Under the pieces are notes generated by a model, which saw only the letters and a list, made by a program, of their open reading frames with translations, was not told the origin of the DNA and searched no databases. This document shows, in pieces, positions 30,676 to 41,877 of a DNA stretch of 64,000 nucleotides. How positions within the stretch are numbered: the first letter of the stretch is position 1; each line of letters begins with the position of its first letter. Location of the stretch: NCBI GenBank assembly GCA_011947345.1, contig JAAVTG010000519.1, positions 186,001 to 250,000 on the forward strand, written 5' to 3'. Made by a program: the position numbers and the translations under genes. This DNA is from Phytophthora quininea (Eukaryota > Oomycota > Peronosporomycetes > Peronosporales > Peronosporaceae).

Positions 30676-33600
30676 ATGAAGCGCGCGCTCGGCACGAGCG
30701 CTCCTCGCGCGGGGTCTACGCCGCGCGTAAACCTGCAGGAGCAGCTCGCGTGGGCTGAAACGGTGCGTCCTCTCTCTCATCTACCGAATGAGCCCGCTCT
30801 CGCCTTCTAACAGCCCCTGTGGACCCCAACAGGCGCCCAAGAACGCACTCCAACAGTGTCTCAACTCCCACATCATCGGAGAGTATCTAGACACCCGCAT
30901 GACCAGGAAGCAAGCGTACGATCTCCTGCAAGCCGAATGGACTCTTCCGGAAGCCCGATTCTATAGTATAATATTAATTACTGTTTATACAGAGAGAACG
31001 CCGCCGCGGAAAAGGAAAACTGTCTGGAGACGATACAGAGAGGAAGAGACGCGTTAGAGAGATTCCAAGCGCTGAGGGCCAACAACAAGTCGTCTACCAA
31101 GCTGCAGGTGGTGCCTACGCCTAGGATCGCACTGGGGACGTTGCCAACGGGTAATAGTACAGGAGCAACATACAGGGATATCCGCCCAACGAGGGCCTAC
31201 AGAGAATTAGGTATAGATAACAGAGATGATGGAGTCTCGACGTCGTCAGGGAACAACCAGGATGAGGAAATGGCGGACTTGACGCAGTCACCGCCGGTGG
31301 GCAGACCCAAAACAGCAGCTCAAAGACAGGAGTACGAAGAAGCGGACAGTGTGGACGATCTACTGGGAGACTTGGATGTGGATGCGCTAGTGGCAAACCA
31401 CCAGCGTACACAGAAACAAAATAGCGTACCACAGCCGCCGAGGCGATCGCCTGGGCTGGAAGAATTTGTATCTTTATCGACGCAGTCTACAGAGAGTGTC
31501 AGTGTGTCGCAGGAGACTGCAATGGCCAATGAGCTGCGGAAAAGATTAAGCAGACCAGGGAGAATTTGCGCCTGGTGCGGGAAGAATGCGACGATGCGTC
31601 GTTGGAGGGAGAAGTGCCGGGTTTCATGCAAAAACGACGCGCCGAGCTTGAGCAGGAACTTGAAGAGTTGAGTAGGCGATTCAGGGAAAGCAGGGCACAA
31701 CCAAAGCAACGCCAGTTAGTCGGAGTGTTTCTCCTGAACGCGGCGTGGTGAGAGCTGCGCCGCTGCCACCAACTTACACCTTCGGAGAAAACACTTCAAG
31801 CAACAGTCCGACCTGCTCTTGCGGCATGCTGACCGCGGAAGCCAAAGTTCAATACGGGCAGAACGCCGGGCGAATGTACTACAGATGCAGTATCTGCGGG
31901 TTTCATTCGTGGGTGGACGGAGAAACAGGCTCCGGTGGCGACCGATACTCAAATCCAAACAAAACTCACCGGCTTGTTGTGAAGCAGCCTTGTGTTTCGA
32001 CTGATCCTGGAGTGAACAGCAAAATGCAGCGTGCCAAACGGGTGCTTCGAGACGTGTTTGGACACAACACGTTTCGTCCGAACCAGGAAAGAACAGTCAT
32101 GGAGGCTTTTAGCAAGCGCGATGTGTTTGTGTTGATGCCCACAGGCGGCGGTAAAAGTCTCTGCTACCAGCTACCCGCTTGCATTGATGACGGTGTCACA
32201 ATCGTCATCTCTCCGTTGGTATCTCTCATTCAAGATCAAGTGCAGCAATTAGAGGCCCTTGATGTTGGAGTTGCCAATTTAAAAGGCGGTGATCAGGACT
32301 ATGAGACAACACAACGCCCTATTGTGTCGGAGCTTTTCTCCAACAGCACTCGCATCAAGATGTTGTACGTGACTCCCGAAAAGATTGCCTCCAGTGGCAT
32401 GCTTGGCAATTTGTTCGAGAGTCTGGAAAAACGAGGGCGTTTGGCGCGGTTTGTGATCGACGAGGCTCACTGCATCAGTCAGTGGGGCCACGACTTTCGC
32501 AAAGACTACTTAAATATCGGTCAGTTGCGGCTGAAATTTCCGCTGGTTCGTTGTCGTATCCCAGTATTACCCGTGTCAAGAGTATTGCTTACACTTTCTG
32601 ATTTCGTATGAGCAGGTGCCGATTATGGCGTTGACTGCAACAGCAAATACACAGACCGAGACCGACATCGTGAACAACCTGAAGCTGTCGAACCCATTCA
32701 TTACTCGCTCAAGTTTTAACAGGTTTGCGAACAAGTTTACCATGGGCACGAACGATCGCAAGCTAATAGTTCCTTTGCTGAACAGGCCCAACTTGACCTA
32801 CGACGTGCGAAAGAAATCAGGGAAATTTATGAGCGAGATTGCGGACTTCGTCGGGAAGCACATGGATGACTCGGGAATTATTTACTGGTACACTCTGTTG
32901 GTGCTTATTGAATGCTGGACCATTACAGCTGACCATGACATTGTGATTAGCTTATCCAAGAAGGATTGCGAGCAAACTGCTGAAAAGCTCATCAAAGCAC
33001 TGGGGCTCGAAGGCACGCGAAAAGCGAGTCAAATCTCGTTTTACCATGCAGGATTGGAGCCAGAAGACCGAGCTTATCGCCACCATGAATGGAGTAAAGG
33101 AAAAATTAAACTCATCGTCGCCACAGTGGCGTTTGGGATGGGCATCAACAAGCCCGATGTGCGCTACGTTATCCATCACACAATTCCGCAATCCGTGACT
33201 CACTACTACCAGGTAGGATATCATGCTTGTCGCTGATGAAGTTCCTTCGTACCAAAATGTGTTGCTGTACTCAATAGGAAGCTGGTCGTGCAGGGAGAGA
33301 CGGCGAACTGGCCAACTGCATCCTGTACTATTCATTTGTGGATCTGGTAGGCTCTTTCTCTTGTTTCCACTTGGCGATTTCCACTCACTGCACGTATCTG
33401 ACAGACCCGACGCCGCAAATTGATCACCAAAGATCGCGATAACCTGCAGCATCGCAATGTGCATTTGCAGAATCTCCGGCGGATGACTGAGTTTTGCGAG
33501 AATCAGGTTGAATGCAGGCGAACATCTCTTCTCGAGTATTTCGGGGAGCACTTTTCAAGCGAAGATTGCCATGGCACTTGCGACAACTGCAGGAATAAAA

Positions 33601-35054
33601 CCATGGGGATGACATTTGAAAAGACGGACGTGACGGAAGACTGCTTGATTCTGCTGAGCATGGGTACGGCTAATGTCAGATCGCTTTGAAAAGCGAGTGT
33701 ACTCACAGCGTGTTTTCTCTTGCCTTATGTAGTGAAATCGCTTCAAGAGCAAAACGATCCTGCCACACTTGTGCAGATTGCCCAGGTCTTTCTGGGCTTG
33801 GCGGTTAAAGGCAGAGGAGGATACTTTTCGCAGCTTTCAGGTTACGGGAAGGGAAAAGGTCGCTACAGTCGAAGCGAAGTGGAACGGATCCTCTACCACA
33901 TGATCCTTCGCCAGTACTTTCGGGAAGTGGTAAGAAGTTGGTTGTATAGGTAGTTCATATTGTTTTAACCACTTTCTTTTATTTTGCAGGACAAAACGAA
34001 CCAAAAGGCTTCATGACGACGTTCCTAGCGCCAGGGATTAATGCTAATCGTCTTCAGCGAGGGAGAGGATTCGCATCGTGTGCAAAACGAAATACCAGTC
34101 GAGGACGGTGGCAAGTGACGACGCTGCACTAGAGTCGACCAACACTTCCAAGACGAAATCATCCAAGAAAAACGCAGCTAAGAAGACCAAGGCAGCTGGA
34201 ACGCGTAAGACAGGAAAGAAAAAGAAAACCAGCACGAAAGACGTCGTTGAAGAGCTCAGTGACGACGATGTCGTCGAGGTTGCCCCACCGCCTCGTAGTA
34301 AAAAGACGCAGTACCCACTCATGCCTGAAGCCCAGACTGCCAGACGGTTCGTAGGATTCTGTTCTTTTATGCCATTGCAATGCTTAACGCTGTGATTTGG
34401 TTCGATGTAGCATTCCGAAGGAACATGTCGAAAGACTTGCCCAGCTCCTCAAAGACTGGCGAGCTTCTGTGTGCGACAGCTTCAATGCCATGCCGTACCA
34501 TATCCTTCCGACGAGTGGCATTGCTGCCATCGCCAACGCTGTGCCAGTGACTAACGCAGAGCTGCTGGAGATCGACGGCCTTGGACGCACTCGAGTGAAG
34601 AAATACGGCCCAGCAATCCTCGACATGGTGAAAAGGCACCTCGAGAAGGTCAGTCGATTGGGTTTGCAAGGTTTCTTTGTCTGGTTTGACAACAGATGGG
34701 CTTGTGTCTGCAGAATAACTTGACGCCAACTCCTTTGCCACAAGGCCGCCCAGCTAGCACAGCATTGGACTCGTTCGACTCGCTGGACCCCATTATTGAC
34801 GTGGATGCAGCAGAGCCCCACCTGCACCCAAGACGTCACCCTTCTTCAACGACAACAACAACAAACACAAGGCTTCCCTGACAGCCCCACGAGGGATTCC
34901 GATCGATGACGGTTTGGACGATATCGACTGGGGAGCAGTGGATGAATCGGTGCTGAACCAGCAGTACTCAAGCAGCCGGAAGCGGTCGTTGGACATGTCC
35001 GGTGCCGGCGCAAATGCGAGCAAGAGGAGTCGGCAATCCTCTCGTGGGTTTTAG
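30676..35054 (+). CDS. RecQ-family DNA helicase (BLM/Sgs1-like) with GRF zinc finger
   Basis: Nuclear 3'-5' helicase of recombination repair. Exons: 30676-30762, 30833-30915, 30993-32545, 32616-32887, 32951-33212, 33278-33346, 33405-33663, 33733-33929, 33990-34346, 34411-34648, 34714-35054. The N-terminus is coiled coil; a GRF-type zinc finger follows (CSCGMLTAEAKVQYG, RMYYRCSICGFHSW; about 31820). Helicase motifs: MPTGGGKSLCYQLPA (Walker A), VIDEAHCISQWGHDFR (DEAH), ATVAFGMGINKPDVRY and QEAGRAGRDGELA. Then come the RQC zinc site (FSSEDCHGTCDNC), a winged helix, and an HRDC domain (NAMPYHILPTSGIAAIAN). Single-base homopolymer breaks occur near 31549, 31716, 33995, 34061 and 34816. The gene converges with the pantothenate synthetase gene, 69 bp away. 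Confidence 0.9.
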
Positions 35055-35123
35055 TTTATGCGTATTTGAAGTTATTTAGCCAGCACTCTACTCTGGCTAG
35101 AGCAAATATTGCATGCTTTTCCT

Positions 35124-36134
35124 CTACAGGACGATGTTATCGATCAGTCGGCACTGGCCGAGCTTGACGGCGACGGAGATGATGGCTCCTTCGGCCGTCT
35201 CTACCTCGTCGATTTCCTGCATGGTCTCCTTCGACCCCACGGAGATGTAGTCGATCGCAGTGACCAGTGTCTCGCTCTCATATTCCTCGCGAATGGTGTC
35301 ACGCAGCACAGCAGCATTCAGAACCGTCTTCCCTTCCTGCTTGCTCTTCTGGAACAAACTCTGCGCTCGGTCGAGTCCGCGGTGCAGCACCGTCGCTGCC
35401 TTGCGTTCTTCCGGAGACAAGTACTGGTTGCGAGTGGAGAGGGCCAGGCCGTCGTCTTCGCGTACGATGGGGACGACGTTGATCTCCACCGGCAGATTCA
35501 GATCCGACACCATGCGCTTAATCAGCACCACCTGAGCCGCATCTTTCTGTCCGAAGAAGACGCGAGTAGGCTGCACAATGTTGAACAACTTGGTGACGAC
35601 CGTCGCAACTCCTCGGAAGTGGCCCTTTCGACATTTCCCTCGACTAAATCGTCGAATCCGACGGGGTCGACGTAGCAGCGGTGGTGCGGCGAGTACATTT
35701 CGTCTGCGGACGGGAAGAAGACCAAGTCCACGCCTTGCTGCTGCAGCATCGCCACGTCTTTCTCGAACGTACGTGGGTACTTGGAGTAGTCCTCGTTGGG
35801 GCCGAACTGGACTGGGTTGACGAAGATGCTGGCGGCCACAAAGTCGCACGAACTGCGAGCTTGTTTCACGAGGGACATGTGGCCTGCATGGAGTCCCTGT
35901 TGTAGCAGCATGTAATAGTTAAATAAAGGTAGTTTGGTAGATAGGGCGAGGTGGAACGCACCCCATGGTGGGGACAAGTCCCAACGTCGCATTGGGAGGT
36001 AGGGCGCGACGCGCTTGGCGGAAGGCGTCGACGGTCTCCAGTATATGCATTTCTGGCGTCTTGGTGGAGAGGAATCGACTGGACAGCGCTCGACGTCTTG
36101 TGAGAGCGGTCAGGCGGGAGGCTGTGACGTGCAT
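35124..36134 (-). CDS. panC: Pantothenate synthetase (pantoate-beta-alanine ligase)
   Basis: Makes pantothenate from pantoate, beta-alanine and ATP on the way to coenzyme A. Start at 36134 (MHVTASRLTALTRRRALSS); the Arg/Ser-rich leader of about 25 residues suggests a mitochondrial presequence. Motifs: LVPTMG, then LHAGHMSLVKQA after the intron (35897-35961); ASIFVNPVQFGPNEDY; GHFRGVATVVTKLFN; RVFFGQKDAAQVVLIKRM; ALSTRNQYLSPEER. These are the ATP- and pantoate-binding elements of the family. Frame changes at GGGG on the intron border and at AAA near 35634 are each repaired by one base. Length (about 315 residues) fits the family. It is tail to tail with the RecQ gene. Confidence 0.9.
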
Positions 36135-36289
36135 GGCAGGCGCGACGTAAATGATCTTGTGGCAACAAGACCGTTACCCGGTATCCAACACCGGAAACGC
36201 AAAAATCCCAATGCGAAAATTAACGAATTGCAAATGTGTGGCAAACTACCGTGCATTTTATCGGAGAAACTCCGCGAAGAGGGCCACAA

Positions 36290-36448
36290 TCACGAGCCTG
36301 GACGGTCACAGTGGTTCCTGTTATTGCATGGACGCGTGTATGGGTTTCCTGGCTGCATCTCGCGGGAGAGCGAGCCTGAAATCGAGTCGGCGTTCACTTG
36401 AGCGATCGCCAATATCGCGGCGATGAGAAGAGATTAAAGGATCTTCAT
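36290..36448 (-). pseudogene. Small secreted peptide family, copy 5 (nonsense codon)
   Basis: ATG at 36448 followed by K-I-L and TAA where copy 6 has CAA (Gln). Beyond the stop the frame is otherwise complete: the rest of the signal peptide (SLLIAAILAIAQVNA), the linker, then R-P-C, five residues (N-N-R-N-H), C-D-R, ending at 36290. It is the mirror image of copy 6, with about 90% identity by eye. A single C-to-T change explains the break, so loss is recent. Promoter at 36491-36520. Confidence 0.65.
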
Positions 36449-36490
36449 GTTGTCAGAGCTTGGATGTCGGCGTTTGGGAGGAAGAAGTCT

Positions 36491-36520
36491 TGGCCACGAG
36501 GAGAATTCAAGAGTACGAGA
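36491..36520 (-). promoter_or_regulatory. Core promoter of peptide copy 5
   Basis: Minus strand CTCTTGAATTCTCCTCGTGG, about 50 nt before the ATG; variant of the family core. Confidence 0.45.
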
Positions 36521-37070
36521 ACTTAATCCAATGCCCGCCGCATTCCGTGAGCTTTGCGTCGTTCGCTCGGCATCCCATCAACATTTGCTGTATGAGGCTG
36601 CTACCAACACCACAAGGCTTTGAAATCGTTTTCTCATGTACGGCTTCTACAGTACAAGCCTCCGCCGCATCGGTGGCTCTTCTCGTTCATGGCATGCAAT
36701 CTCTGGCATCGTCACCGCCACAACTGTTGTCGCTAGCCGCTTCCCATCTCGAACAAATATAATACCTACGCTGTCGGATGTGACGTTGCATGTGAGTGGA
36801 AAGATGGCGCAAGCTGTATTATCCGCGTGTGGCGCATCGATAAACCGGTCTTCTTGTGGAATCTGTTGGTTGCCGATTGATCGAATATTTATATGGCTAT
36901 CTTCTTGCACATCAAGTGAGGCGATGGTGTGAAGTAGACAAAATATCGAAACCTTGTTCGAAATTGCTGCAATAGCAAGCTTGTTCATCTTCCATGTATA
37001 CGTACAGTAATCGCTGCATATTGTAGTAGCATCGTACAACAAATGTTGATGGGATGCCAGTCAACCAGAC
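36521..37070. other. Spacer of the inverted peptide pair
   Basis: AT-richer sequence between copies 5 and 6; no gene recognised. Confidence 0.35.
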
Positions 37071-37087
37071 GAAAATCTTCCGATGCG
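37071..37087 (+). promoter_or_regulatory. Upstream element of peptide copy 6
   Basis: GAAAATCTTCCGATGCG, about 125 nt before the ATG; matches the elements of copies 1 and 3. Confidence 0.45.
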
Positions 37088-37137
37088 AAACCACGGAAAC
37101 AAAGGACGCAATCAGGAATTTCTTGGTCGACCCGAGT

Positions 37138-37165
37138 GCTGGCATTCTTGAATCCTCCTCGTGGT
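37138..37165 (+). promoter_or_regulatory. Core promoter of peptide copy 6
   Basis: GGCATTCTTGAATCCTCCTC followed by GTGG; about 50-70 nt before the ATG. Confidence 0.5.
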
Positions 37166-37209
37166 CAAGACTTCTTCCTCCCCAACGCCGACATCCAAGC
37201 TCTGACAAC

Positions 37210-37428
37210 ATGAAGATCCTTCAATCTCTTCTCATCGCCGCGATATTGGCGATCGCTCAAGTGAACGCCGACTCGATTTCGGGCTCGCTCTCCGGCGAGA
37301 TGCAGCCAGGAAACCCACACACGCGTCCATGCAAAAAGAAAACCAGTGCGACCGTGAATCTGCCCGGCCACAATGAGTTTGGGCCCCTCCTTGACCAAGA
37401 TTATGGTTTGACCTTGTTCGGTCGATAA
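37210..37428 (+). CDS. Small secreted peptide family, copy 6
   Basis: ATG at 37210; signal peptide MKILQSLLIAAILAIAQVNA, then DSISGSLSGEMQPGNPHTRP and the first Cys. As read, the frame then departs from the family and ends at 37428. One more A in the AAAAA run at 37333 would give the usual five residues, second Cys, D-R and a stop at 37376. Probably intact, with a homopolymer error. It forms an inverted pair with copy 5 about 760 bp away; the two are the most similar members here. Confidence 0.6.
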   Translation: MKILQSLLIAAILAIAQVNADSISGSLSGEMQPGNPHTRPCKKKTSATVNLPGHNEFGPLLDQDYGLTLFGR

Positions 37429-37668
37429 CAAAGGAATGGAAGTTTTTCGACTGAAACACAGCGTTAAAGTAGCAGTGATGTGGGCCTCGCCCTTTGGTGA
37501 CTCGATCCTTCGAGGCAACTGGTTAATTACATCACTTTTCCATTGTTGTGTCTCCACCAGGCCGACAGCCCAAGCATTTTGCCTCCTTGCTCGAGGAAAT
37601 TTGTACCGGTAACTTTGATGCACAGCTATCAGTGTAAACATCTAGTGAAGTCTAAAAGCAGCGACGCC

Positions 37669-37800
37669 ATGGCGTTGTTCTCATTGCCGTGGTGATGACA
37701 ATGACTTGAGTGGACGCCGACCCGATTCCAACCCCACAGTGGAGTACGATATCGTTTGAAACAAGATAAAATCCCATACAACCTGAACAACCGCTCCCAG
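37669..37800 (+). pseudogene. Small secreted peptide family, copy 7 (relic)
   Basis: VLIAVVMTMT, stop, VDADPIPTPQ aligns with copy 3 (VLIAVVAMAQVDAVSDP), with TGA where a Gln codon stood. The start region and the C-x5-C end are no longer readable. Sequence further right (CCTGAACAACCGCTCCCAGC) still resembles the CTCAACAAACGGCC segment of copy 3. Confidence 0.45.
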
Positions 37801-38199
37801 CGTTCCGAGCGTTGATGTTCAAACTTTTTCTCGATCTTGATTTTGTGCTCGCGTCGATAATACACGAAATGAATGCTGTAAAAACCGTCAGCTCTCAATA
37901 ATGCGGCACCATTTCCAACTCTTGCAAACATATCGCGCAACAACCTGGGTTAAGCCCACAGCCACCGTGCTTCGAACTTTCATACTCAGCAAAATCGTTG
38001 AGTGCTGCGTCGACAAAAATCTCCAATTGTTTGGCCATGACTCAAATACACGCTGCAACCAGAGTCGAACCAAATCCGAATTGCCTTGTCCTTCCACGCT
38101 CAGCTTATTCATACTGCTAGTGTCGTAGGACTACACCGAGTGGAAGTTGCCGCCCTCGCGCTTGCAGTAGATTACCCTCCACCACCTCGCAGCAAAACT
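37801..38199. other. Intergenic, nothing recognised
   Basis: Chance ORFs on both strands only. Confidence 0.35.
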
Positions 38200-39010
38200 T
38201 CACGTCGCTTCTAAATTGAGAGGTGGCCTTGTTGCCTTTGTCGTTGCATTGTGAGGATCCGCACATGCTACGAAAAGGGGCGTAAAATTGCTAGCGATCA
38301 GCACAACAAGAAGGACTCCTTGGTTTCCGCTGCAGTGGATGAAGCTTGTGTCTAGCACTGGCTCGAGCAATATTACGTTCACTACCGAGCACAACGATGC
38401 AGAGATCGATCGGTACGACCAACGGAGGGCGCTGTTGCCTTGCTCGAGTGCCTGGTCTGCAGAGTGGCACCGCGCAATAATGACGAGCAGGCTCTTCTGC
38501 CCAACTGAGACCAACGACTGGCGCGGAGGTCCTACATACATATGTAGGGGCGATGGCGAGTTCTGCAGACGTTCGCGCTGCCTTCCCGAACGCGTCCGGC
38601 TCGAAAGGTAACAACCACCAAACAACCACCTTGATGCTGGCGGTGGTCAGCACCACAAAGCTGCTAGCTAGTACCATACGATATCGGATACTTGCCTTCT
38701 TGCAAACATGCCCGACCTGAAATCGCTGGAAGAGATAACCAACGTTACGCTCCATCGCCAACGTGACGAGAGCTCAAACAGAAACTGCAATGTCTGACTC
38801 GCCCCGCCCCACCTTGGCAATAACGCCAGCCACTTCCAACTCGACGAACCCATTTGTGACATCCGCCGCAAATGGATAGCAACAACAACCAGCAGCACAC
38901 GTGTAAACGAACGACAAAGCGGCGACCAACTTCGCGTTGTGGCATACAAACCCCAGTGCCGAGGTAGTTGGTGTGCCGTACACCAAGATGTGGATGGGGC
39001 GGGTCCCCAC
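38200..39010 (-). CDS. Probable membrane protein divergent from the kinesin gene
   Basis: Minus-strand pieces with protein character: PIHILVYGTPTTSALGF and LSFVYTCAAGCCCYPFAADV from about 39010, a TGA or splice region near 38788, then YRMVLASSFVVLTTASIKVVV and KAARTSAELAIAPTYVC, and a last block (QKSLLVIIARCHSADQALEQ, GNQGVLLVVLIASNFTPLF) ending with TGA at 38200. Three or four hydrophobic segments suggest an integral membrane protein. Exon borders are not settled and no family is recognised. It shares a short divergent promoter region with the kinesin gene (start 39085). Confidence 0.35.
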
Positions 39011-39084
39011 GGTACTGGGCGCTCTCTGCGCCGTCTGTAGCAGAGTCGAGGCCGCGTATTAGTCCCGGATTCGCTCCCCTGGCG

Positions 39085-41877
39085 ATGGCCCCGTCGAGCG
39101 CCGCGGCGCCCCGCGACAAACGCATCAAGGTGTGTCCGCCTGCGCCCCTTCACGCGCAACGAGAAGCTCAAGGCCGGCGGCAAGGCGGCCTGGACCTGGT
39201 AGGACGCCGCTCTACCCCTTATTCTACCCTCCACTCTACCCCTTAGAGTTTATATAGTCAAATGATACTTTTTTCTTATTCTGATATGCTTGCTGTGGTT
39301 GTACTTTGCAGGCATGAAAACACTATTTATCAGCAGATTTTCCCCGCGCAGATCCCGTCCAGAGTGGGGAGTGACAGCGAAGAGAAGAAGAGAAGTGGCG
39401 GCTCCACGTCCTCCAGTTCCACCGCGAGAGACTCGACCCTACCGTCGTCTTACTCGTTTGACTACTTGTATCCACCAGCGACTCAGACTCAGACGGTCTA
39501 CGAGGAGACTGTTAAGGTGAGCAGCAGAGCTGTCAGCAGAGAGCTGCTAGGCATAAAAATATGCTGCCACTTGCAACGAGCTGCAAAAAATTGCTGCTTT
39601 TACTAACTTTGGTTTTGTTTCAACTATTTTTTAGGATGCAATTATGGCAGCAACGGAAGGCTATCACTCGTCGGTATTTCTCTACGGACAAACAGGAACG
39701 GGCAAGACTTACACCATGCAGGTTTGAGATGTTTTGCCACCGGAAAACCATATACACTTTTTTAAAGGTAAAACTGACTCTTTGTGCTGACCACTCGTCG
39801 TTTTGTGTGTTTTTGTGGTCAGGGAGGGCGAGGAGACCCCGGCATTATTCAGCTAGGCGTGCAAGATATCTTTGACCACATTGCGCGGAACTCGAACATG
39901 GAATTCTTGCTACGATTTTCGTATTTGGAGATTTACAATGAACGGATCCACGACTTGCTGGCGGCTGGCGCCAAGTCGGATATCAAGATTTACGACGTAC
40001 ATAATAGAGGAGCAGCGGGATCCAGCAATGCCAACGCGCGAGAAGGTTTCGTCACCAAGGACGTGGTGATCAAAGGACTGCGCGAGGAAATTGTGCTGTC
40101 GACCGAGCACGTCTTGTCGCTCGTTGAAGTGGGCAACTTGCACCGTCACATGGCCATGACCGAGTCGAACGACCAATCCTCCCGGTCGCACGTCGTCTTC
40201 CGAATGGTACGAGTGTTTGCTAGGCCTGCAGTGGAAAGCCCCACCAGACAGGGAGCTATCTGCACTACAGTAGGACATGCATCTCGAACTGGTCCACTTA
40301 CTCACGCTGTGTTGCTGCTTCGTTGTGCTTTTATTTTGAAGGTGATCGAGAGCCAAGCGAAGAGAAGTTCTCGCGACCTAGGAGAAGTCGCTCCTGTGCG
40401 TTCTGCTACACTGAACATTATCGATCTGGCTGGGTCGGAGAGCGTCCGCTTGGCAAATACAACTGGACAGGCGCTAGAGGAGGGCAAGTTCATCAACCGC
40501 AGTCTGCTAACGCTTGGCCACATCATCTGGAAGCTCAGTCGCGACCGCCACAAGAAAAGCCCTGGCGGATCTAGAGCGCAGAACGTCCCGCACTTGCCGT
40601 ACCGGAACTCTAAACTCACGCGGATCCTGCAACCGTCGCTAGGTGGACAGGCCCAGATCGCGATCGTCTGCACGGCCTCGCCCTCGGTAGAGTGTCTGGC
40701 GGAAACCCACAACACGTTAAAGTTTGCCAGTCGTGCGCGACGCGTGCGGAACCGAGTAGTGGTGAACGAAGGCATGGGCGAGTCTGCACTGCTGCGAAGG
40801 TACCGATCTCGAATTCGAGAGTTGGAGGAGCAGCTCGATCACTTGCAGGCCCGACGGAGACCTCGACACGCGCACATGGGCTCTACAAACCCGTCCCCTC
40901 TAGACGAACGCCAAACGGAACTCAAGTTTGCCATCAACAACATCAACCGCGTGATTTTAAACTCGTCGCAGACAGACGAACGTCCTGACGAAGAGAGTTT
41001 AGCGTCGATAGACGACGATACGTTCCCACCGATGGCTTCGCCCACTCAATCTCGAGAAGCACTTCCATCAGCTCAGCACCAGCCAAGGCGGCAGAATGAG
41101 CCCGCCCAAGCGCAGAGAAAGCCACCAGCTAATCGATTTCCATCGCAAGACCAGGAGGAGCTTCAAGCGCCTCAGATCCAGTCCAGGGCAGCTACACGGC
41201 CGCTATTGCGCGGCAACCCAGTGCACAGCACCAGTAGCGTCACTGTAAACCAACCGGAACCTGAGGACAACGAAGCAGATGACAAGTACGACGAGAATGC
41301 GCGACCTCGACTTGTACATTCTGGCAGTTCAGCCAACACGTCGAATAAGACACTGATCGGTAGCGGTGGTAGTGCAAGTACCAAGACGCTGCCGCTTTCC
41401 ACGTCGTCGTCGCGTCATCTCACCGATAACGACGACGATTTGCCAGAAACCAAAGAGGAGCCTGAAGAAGAAGCAATAGAAGAACCGGAAGACGAAGAGT
41501 CCGCGCACCTTACGTCACCTCCCAACCAAGAAGAATTACCGGCGGTCGCAACTCCGTCGCCCCAAACTGCATCGCCAGCTTCAACGAGAAGTACTCGGCC
41601 ATCGCTCACAACGATGCTCAAGGCCAAATACCTGAGCGAGTTGTCCAGGATGGAGAAGCGTGAAGGTCAGTGGGAGCGCACTGAAGAAGGCGAATTGTTC
41701 AAGCAGAAGGAGCTGCTGCTGGAGTTCGTCCGAGGGCTCGAGATCGCCCAAGCCGAACAGGAAACGCGCATGAGCAAAATCCGCGAGCTAGAGCTTGAAA
41801 ACCGTCGACTGCGTCAGACCGTAGCGTCGCGGGATGACGAATTGACGCAGCTGAAGGCCCCTCCGCATCATGGGTAG
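39085..41877 (+). CDS. Kinesin motor protein (N-terminal motor, kinesin-7/CENP-E-like)
   Basis: Microtubule motor. Exons 39085-39198, 39312-39516, 39635-39721, 39833-40206 and 40342-41877. The first exon holds RLRPFTRNEKLKAGGKAAW; a two-base loss in its GTGTGT tract breaks the frame, so KV and RLRPF are in different frames. Motor landmarks: FDYLYPP, VFLYGQTGTGKTYTMQ (P-loop split from GGRGDPG by an intron), NDQSSRSHVVF (switch I), IDLAGSES (switch II), and LPYRNSKLTRILQPSLGGQA. The last exon encodes a short coiled coil (RYRSRIRELEEQLDHLQ), a long Ser/Glu-rich low-complexity tail, and a final coil (ELENRRLRQTVASRDDEL). About 800 residues. The CENP-E-like placement is inference from motor features. 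Confidence 0.9.
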
